NCBI RefSeq assembly: GCF_030463535.1
Contig: NC_132893.1
Coordinates: forward strand, 35,610,844 to 35,674,843
Reading direction: 5' to 3'
Source: Salminus brasiliensis
Taxonomy: Eukaryota; Chordata; Actinopteri; Characiformes; Bryconidae
DNA length: 64,000 nucleotides
Positions 36,276-44,300 of the stretch are shown here, in pieces (positions within the stretch are counted from its first letter, which is position 1; every line of letters begins with the position of its first letter). The translations under genes were made by a program, and so were the position numbers. Below the pieces are notes generated by a model. The model was not told the DNA's origin, did no database searches, and saw nothing but the letters and a program-made list of their open reading frames with translations.

Positions 36276-39200
36276 ACACACACACAACTGGGAACACACC
36301 CCATCTCCAGCAGACTGTAATGGAATCAGGGTGAGCCACCTGTGGCCCAAATGGTCAATTTGTCTCTGGCCCGAGGTTCTGAAGTCAGAAAAAGCCTGTT
36401 TGTCCTTCAGCAGGGCAGACTGAAATAAACCACCACTGTTATTAATATACACCCGCATAAGAGACTATAGCTCCGCCTCCTCAGTGTATATCACAATACC
36501 TACATTTAGAGTGTTATTAATATTCACCCTAATGAGAGACTGTAGCTCCGCCTCCTCAGTGTATATCACAATACCTACATTTAGAGTGTTATTAATATTC
36601 ACCCTAATGAGAGACTGTAGCTCCGCCTCCTCAGTGTATATCACAATACCTACATTTAGAGTTATTAATATTCACCCTAATGAGAGACTGTAGCTCTGGG
36701 ACGTTATTTGTATTATTGCTTGTATAAAGTCTGTGTGTACCTGAAAAGCAGAGACTCTGTGAGAGCTGAAGTGGTCAGGCTGCAGGAAGTGAAAATATGA
36801 CCACAGGAAGACAGAACACCATTGCAAAACCATCAAAAAGTGCAGAACAGGTGCAGCTGCGGTTCAGACTCTCTCCTGAACTCCAGAGCAAGCTGAGTGG
36901 ATCAATCTCAGGTCAATATCATAAACGAACATCTTACATTCAGGTCTGAATCTTCCAACGCGGGCCTGCGTGGGTGGAGGCTGCAGATGGATGCTATGGA
37001 AACCTATGGGTGCACTGTGGAGACATGCTCAGTGCTCTTCTCACAGTTTTGTACAGTATTTACTTCAGGCTTCAGATGTGGAAATATCACCCAAATCTGC
37101 AAAGCCCTCCTCTTCGTCACCTGGCAGCCAGAAATTGACCTTAACCATCGCAGGTATTGCTGGCAATAACAAAACGCCTGCAGTAGTCTGAGGAAAGTGG
37201 AGAATGTGTGGGATGTGCAGATTGTAAACTTTCGGTACACTCGAGTCAGAGTCAGAGCGTAGATGACATCCTGATCTGGAGAGAGTTATTGATGTGTGTA
37301 CACACGTGTCTCGCTTGGTGGGATATAAATGCCGTCCACATTCTTCCACATACACACTGCATGTCCAAATATTTGTGGACACCCCTTCTAATGAATGCAT
37401 TTGGCTACTTAAAGTTACACAGACATGAAAATGCGCATACACAGTTTGTCTAGCCCCTGTAGAGAAGTATTGCCAATAGAATAGGACTCTCTGAGCAGAT
37501 AAACATTATTAGTAGAGGGGTATAAAGCCCCCCAGCATTGAGGAGCTGTGGAGCAGTGGAAGAACTGTGTTCTCTGGAATGATGGTGGAGGAGCTCCAGC
37601 CAGTACCTTTGGGTTCATGCATTTGGGTTCATGAAGTGGGGTGGTGATCATCATCCAATATCCTGACCTCACTAACGCTCTTGTCGCTGAATACAATCAA
37701 ATTCTCACAATAATGGTTTTGAAAAGAAAACATGAATGAGCAGGTGTCCCAATACTTTTGTCAATAAAGAGTATTTGTCATTTCTTGACACTGAAACAGG
37801 CACAAAGTGCTGACTTAAATAATATTTCACAATGACGACATGAAGAGCTAACCGCTGATGTCAGCAAAGCTCAAAATGAAGCACACAGAGCCACTGATGC
37901 CTGGATTTCGTACGGCAGAAGAAGATGTATGCTTAGCTTGCACGGCAGACGTGCTGTGGTACTGCCTGATGGTCATTCAAGTACTTCATAGAACCATAGG
38001 AACCATCACTGTTCCATTCCGACTGACCACCAGAGCTGGGGCAGAGCTTGTGGATTGGGGAAACCACAGCAATGCTACTGAAAGTAACACTGAGGTAAAA
38101 CAGTCGGCCACACTGACTTTGTAAAAAACCCATAGAAGATGACAGAGTAGCTCCTTTCATCACTGCCCAGAGTGCACATATAGCGGCTCCAGGCAGAGTG
38201 AAACGACGCTGACCCCGGGGTCGGCTGCTAGATGGATTTGTAGGCCCCAAAGACTGCACCCGCGACCCGGAGTTAAAGCCTCGGTTTTAACAGTCGATCT
38301 CGTTCCTCCTGCCACTGAACCACAGTAATAATAGGTCTGCCTGACAGAAGTCAGCGGTCAAGTCCTCATAATGCCTCAAGGCCCTTTTTGGGACCAGCAG
38401 GGAGCATCGATCAGCTCGTTTGTCTGCAGACGAGGTCAGTCTGCACTTTTCTTTACAGTTCAGATTTGGACAGATATGCTAGTCAGCTAGTCAGGCAGTT
38501 CCCCTTCAGGTTCAGACCTAAGCAGAAAAGTGTCTACTGTGTGGTCAGTTAGGATTAGCATTGAGGTTAATGTTAGGATTAGGGCTTGGACTAGGATTAT
38601 GGTTTAGGGTTAAGGCTAGGGCTGGCTAGGCCTAGGGCTATGGTTAAGGAAAGGGTTAGGCCATGGCTAGGGCAAAGGGCAAGCTCTAAGACTAGGGTTA
38701 GGATTAAGGCCTAGGACTATGGCTAGTGTAAGGGCTAGGGCTGGGGCTTAGGTTGACTAGTCCTAGAGCCTAGGCCAAAAATATTGTATTGTAACATATT
38801 GTATTGTAAAATATAGTAAAATATTGCATTGTAAAATATTGTATTGTAAATTATCATATTGTAACATATTGAATTGTAAAATATTATATTGTAATATTGT
38901 ATTACTAAATATTGTATTGTAAAATATTGTATTGTAAAATATAGTAAAATATTGTATTGTAAAATATCATATTGTGACATTGTATCGTAAAATATAGTCA
39001 AATATAGTATTGTAAAATATTGTATTGTCAAATATCGAATTGTAACATTGTATTGTAAAATATTGTAAAATATTGTATTGTAATATATCATATTGTAACA
39101 TAGTATTGCAAAATATTGTATTGTAAAATATCATATTGTAACATTGTTTTGTAAAATATTGTAAAATATTGTATTGTAAAATAGCATAAATATCATTTTG

Positions 39201-39738
39201 TAATTTGTATGTATTGTATTGTAAAATATTGTAAAATATTGTATTGTAATATATCATATTGTAACACTGTATCATAAAATATTGTAATGTAAACTATCGT
39301 ATTGTAAAATATTGTATTGCTCTATAACATATCATATCATATTGAATCGTATTATTGCTAAGTAGTATTGCTACGTAAACATCTGGTCACAAGTACTCAA
39401 GCTAGTCGGCTGCTCTGCTCTGCTCCGAGCCAGTGAAGCACAGGATAAGGTCTTGAAGCTCAGTGTCACTGCAAGAAGAAGCAGCAGGACGTCTGCTGTG
39501 TGAGCAGAGTATTAACACAACAGCCTTTACAGGTCATTTACAGTGATATAGCAATCCGGCCACACGAGGAGCAGCGGCTGTGTTCACACACACTCCGTCA
39601 GTCGGAGTGAAATAGAGCCTGCAATCAAGACACAAATCACTAAACATGGGAACAACTCCGTTCCCACCGAGCAGACGTGTATGTGTGTGTGTGTAGTGTG
39701 CCACAGGAAGGATATAGGGCTTGTGTGTGTGTGTGTGC

Positions 39739-39775
<37 letters not shown>

Positions 39776-41337
39776 CAGAGGCGGTCTTACCGCTGGCGGT
39801 CTCGTAGAGAGAGTTTTCCTTCATCTCCACGGACGAGTGATCTCTCACAGGAGGATGAAGGACACTGGCCTGCCCGGCTAATCTGCTCTCAGCTTGGTTC
39901 AGCTGAAACAGGCACAGAAAAAATAGCACAGCTTTACAACCAGCTCTGACAGAACACTGCAGTTTTACACACACAGCCGGCCTCCCCGACATCTCGAGCC
40001 CACATCTCTAACCAAATCCTGTAAACTGACGTAGCCTAGTAGCTCTATCAGCATTTTATGTAGAGTAACAACTGAATATCCAATCAGATTACAGTTCAAT
40101 TACAATCCAGTACATTGTTACTGAGCTGAAATGTAAAAATAAAACAATACTTTAAAAAAAAACATCACTGCTCTGATAATCACCACGGTCTCAAAGCACA
40201 TGAGACATACTGGTGAAGAGTTACAATTATTATTTCTTTATATGATTTAGAGCCCCCATGACAACCAACTTTCAACTGGCTTTCTTCTCCACTGTCTCCC
40301 ATAATGCAAACATCTGATTGGCTGAGCAGAGTCACATGTGATATTCGCAGTGCACATGATTGGTCTGTGAGTTTTTCCAGGCCTGCTAAACCTGCACTGT
40401 ATAGGCTAGAAAAAAAGATACACCTGTTAAAATGAACACTCCCTCACAATTAAAGCAGCAGTCCTTAATATTTTTTTCATTTAAGTTGAAAAGCAGTAGT
40501 CTGTCTGAGGGGGGGAGGAGCAAAATACTGTAATAAATAGTATCAGTGTGCAGCGTGACCGTCCCTGCAAGAGCCAAATATATTCATTCTGAAAACAGAC
40601 AGAGTGGTCTGGTAGGTTTTTGTGAGAGTTTTCCCGTTCACGTCACATACACTGCCTTTAAAAGAGGATCCAGGGCCACGGCCAAAGAAGATGACTAAAT
40701 GTAAAAATATATTATTTAGATTCATCCACTCTATACTAGATGCAATTACACGTTCTCACCAGAGAGGTCTCTAAATCCCCAAATCTCCCAAACTTACAGA
40801 CTGTCGCTTTAAATAGCAGACCTGGACCTATTAGTGTTAGTGAGCTGTTAGTGAGCTCTGATCTGGTGTTTCTAAGAGGCTTTAAACTCTAAAATCTACA
40901 GTTTGTGACTCAGTTTGGTGTTTTTTAATTTATTTATTTATTCCAGCATTTTCAGCCTCCTGCATACCACAGTCTTTGGCAGAGGAACAGAACGCCTGTT
41001 GACCTCATATTTACAGCTAGCTGAAACCTGCTCTGGCTGGGTCTGGTCACTGGACCATCCTGATATATAATAAGTTTGCATTTGATGTTAAAAAAAAATG
41101 GCAGATATAATAAACAATGCTCTGCTGTAATGTGTCATACTGTACTGCTGCATGATATTTGTGTCATATTATATTATATTATAACATATTGTACTGTACT
41201 GGAGCGTATTGCCTGTCATCTCTTATAGTGTAAAGTGTCATAACTTCATCTGTATTGTATTTCAATGCATCACACTGGATTGTCTCTTGCAGTGTATTAT
41301 AGTGTAATGGATATTGGACCCCACTGTATTGTATGGT

Positions 41338-41370
<33 letters not shown>

Positions 41371-44300
41371 TTACAGGAAAGGCCTGTCTGCACAGTTCTT
41401 TGACCCAGCTCTGGACGTCCTGGGCCTGGGCGGCGAAGGTGAAGAGCTTGCTTGTCGTCTCCATCTGGAAGGTGCCGCAGTTTTTGGGACAGTCTGCGCA
41501 CTCTTTCTCCGCGATCTGAACGCAGTCGCGCAGCAGGATCACCTTCTTACCCTCCGAGCGTTTCCCGCTCAGGCCTTCGCTCAACGACGCCTGTCTGAAC
41601 TCATACAGCTCCAGCCGAGCCGCGCTGTTCAAGCTGTCAGCCGACAACACACACCACACCTTCTTCCACTTCTAAACACACACACATACACACACAGAGA
41701 GAGAACAGAGGCAGAACAGGGGTATTAGGAACATGCATAATGCACAGAACAGAGCTGCTCTAATTCCATGCTAATGGGAGTCGTGCTGAGTTCGAATCTG
41801 TCATGCTCTCGTATTTAATACCTTCCTTTAAAGCGATAACTCGTAAAATCCAATAACAGAGGGGCTTCACATGATACTCTATACAAAAAGTGTTCTAGAT
41901 AGTACTGAGAATTGGTTCTTACAACAACAATGGAGCTGTTCTGGTGCTATGAAGGACCCATGTACAAGAGGTTTTCCTTTCTATATAGTGTTCAGTGCTC
42001 TAGTGTTGCCTGGCTGCCGGCTGATTACTTGGAGAAACCTGAACAACATCTGGAGAATTTCACCCTTCCTCTCTAGAGAGTCGCCCAGGTGCTCGTTCAG
42101 TATCTCCTCACTTCCAGACTTGACTCTCTTGAGCTCTTCTCTGGCTGGTCTTCCTCTGCGCACCATCAGACTCCAGCAACTGATCCAGAACACAGCGGGT
42201 CGGTCGTCTTCAACGTCTCTAAGTTCACTCATGTTCAGCTCCTCCACTGCTGCGTTCTCTCTTCACTGCCTTCCTGTAGCTGCTGACCAGGTCATCAGAT
42301 TCAGACCCCTGACTCTGGTCTACAAAGCCAGACTGGACCAGACAGCCCCTCCGTACTTGATCGCGATGGTCAATCAAAAGCTGATCTGCACCGAGAGCCC
42401 TTCCAGCTTCAAGTCCGGCTCGGCTCGACCCGCCATCCTTTAAGATCCACGGAAGACGAGCGTCCAGACTTTTTACTGTCCTGCACCGAAGTGGAGGAAC
42501 GAGCTTCCCCTGGGTGTCCGAACAGCAGAGTCCAACACTCACTGTCCTCAAACCCAGACTGAAGACCCTCCTCTTCTGAGAGGACTTGGGTGAAGAGTAG
42601 AGTATTATGGTCTGCATATTGACTTGTGTTTAGTAGAGTCTAAGATTAGAGGATCTGAATTTTAGTCTATTTAAACTAGCTGAGGTTCTTCTTCAGTAAA
42701 CAGTGAAGCTCTTCTGTACTCTGGAGAAGAGAGTCTGATAAATGCTGTAAATGTCAATAAATGACTCGTCGCCATGCAGAAATCCCTGCCGTTTCTTCAA
42801 GTTTGTTAACCTTTAAACAGAACCTCAGTTCTGCATATGGACTCAAATAGACCTGCTTGTATCACAAGAGTGTCCTAGGTTTCCTTTTTTAAAGCAAACA
42901 GTTTACACAACCGGATCATTTCCAAACCAGCTCGTTCTCACACTGTCTACCGAGCAGCCGTCTCCCTCCACCACTCTTGAGTCATTTTTTCCATAGCTGA
43001 ACTTCTCCTTCTGCTTTCTGTTGTAATGTTGAGAAAAGCAACAGCAGAAGTCTGTTTTATTATTCGTAAACTTTGCGCATGCAGCACTGGGCCGAAGTCA
43101 AATGCTGGGTTGTGCCTGTTGGGTCAGTGCGGCTAAGTTAAGCCAATAGTAGCTCAGTTGGGCAGTGATGGCTCAGTTAAGGCAGTGGTGGGGACAATAG
43201 TTGCTCAGTTGGGGCAATGGTGGCTCAGTTGGGGCAGTGATGGCTCAGTTAAGGCAGTGGTGGGGCAATTGTGGTTCTGTTGGGGCAATGGTGGCTCAAT
43301 TGGGGCAGTGGCGGCTCAGTTGGGGCAGTGGTGGCTCAGTTAAGGCAGTGGTGGGAGCAATGGTTGCTCAGTTGGGGCAGTGATGGCTCAGATGGGGTAC
43401 AGTGGTGGCTCAGTTAAGGCAGTGGTGGCTCAGTTAAGGCAGTGGTGGGAGCAATGGTGGCTCAATTGGAGCAATGGCGGCTCAGTTGGGCAGTGGCGGC
43501 TCAGTTGGGGCAGTGATGGCTCAGTTAAGGCAGTGGTAGGAGCAATGGTGGCTCAATTGGGGCAATGGAGGCTCAGTTGGGGCAGTGATGGCTCAGTTAA
43601 GGCAGTGGTGGCTCAGTTAAGGCAGTGGTGGGAGCAATGGTTGCTCAGTTGGGGCAGTGATGGCTCAGATGGGGTACAGTGGTGGCTCAGTTAGGGCAGC
43701 AGTGGTTCACTTGGGGCAGCGGTGAATCAGTTAAGAAAAGCGGTGGCTCAGTTGAAGCGGTAGTGGCTTAGTTAGGGCAGTAGTGGCTTTTAGGAGGGGT
43801 GGCTCAGTTTAGTCAGTGGTGGCTCTGTTGGGGCAGCATTTGCTTAGTTGGGCCAGTGGTGGCTCAAATGGGACCATAGTGGCACAGTTACGGCACTGGT
43901 GGCTTGATTGGGGCAGTAGTGGTTCAGTTGGGACAGTGGTAGCTCAGTTGTGGCAATGATGGCTCAGTTGGTGCAGTGGCTTTCCACCAATCCAAAGAGG
44001 CTGTTTGAGTCATCATGGTGCTATATATATTTGTCATCATGACCTATCGCCAAGAACCCTTGAGGAACCATTTTTTTAAAGGGCGTAACTCCTAAGACCC
44101 AAACTGGGTTGTTTTTAGCCTGGTAGCTAGTAGTAGTGTGGTAGTAGTATGAGCACAGGACTGCTGCTGTGGTCTTCATACACATTAATGCCACAGATAG
44201 GTTGAGGCCAACCCAAACGTGTCTAGACAACAGTGTCTCTGTGTTCAGAAACTGACCTCTGATGAATATCTAGTGTAGGCTACCACAAAGTGTGCATCAA

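Noticed and set aside
38551..38765. True interstitial telomere
   Set aside because: The words are too degenerate and mixed with gggctagg; at most a telomere-like relic, reported as such.
41333..41728. 131-codon plus-strand frame over dok2 exon 2
   Set aside because: Shadow of the PH-domain exon on the opposite strand, plus translated GT repeat.
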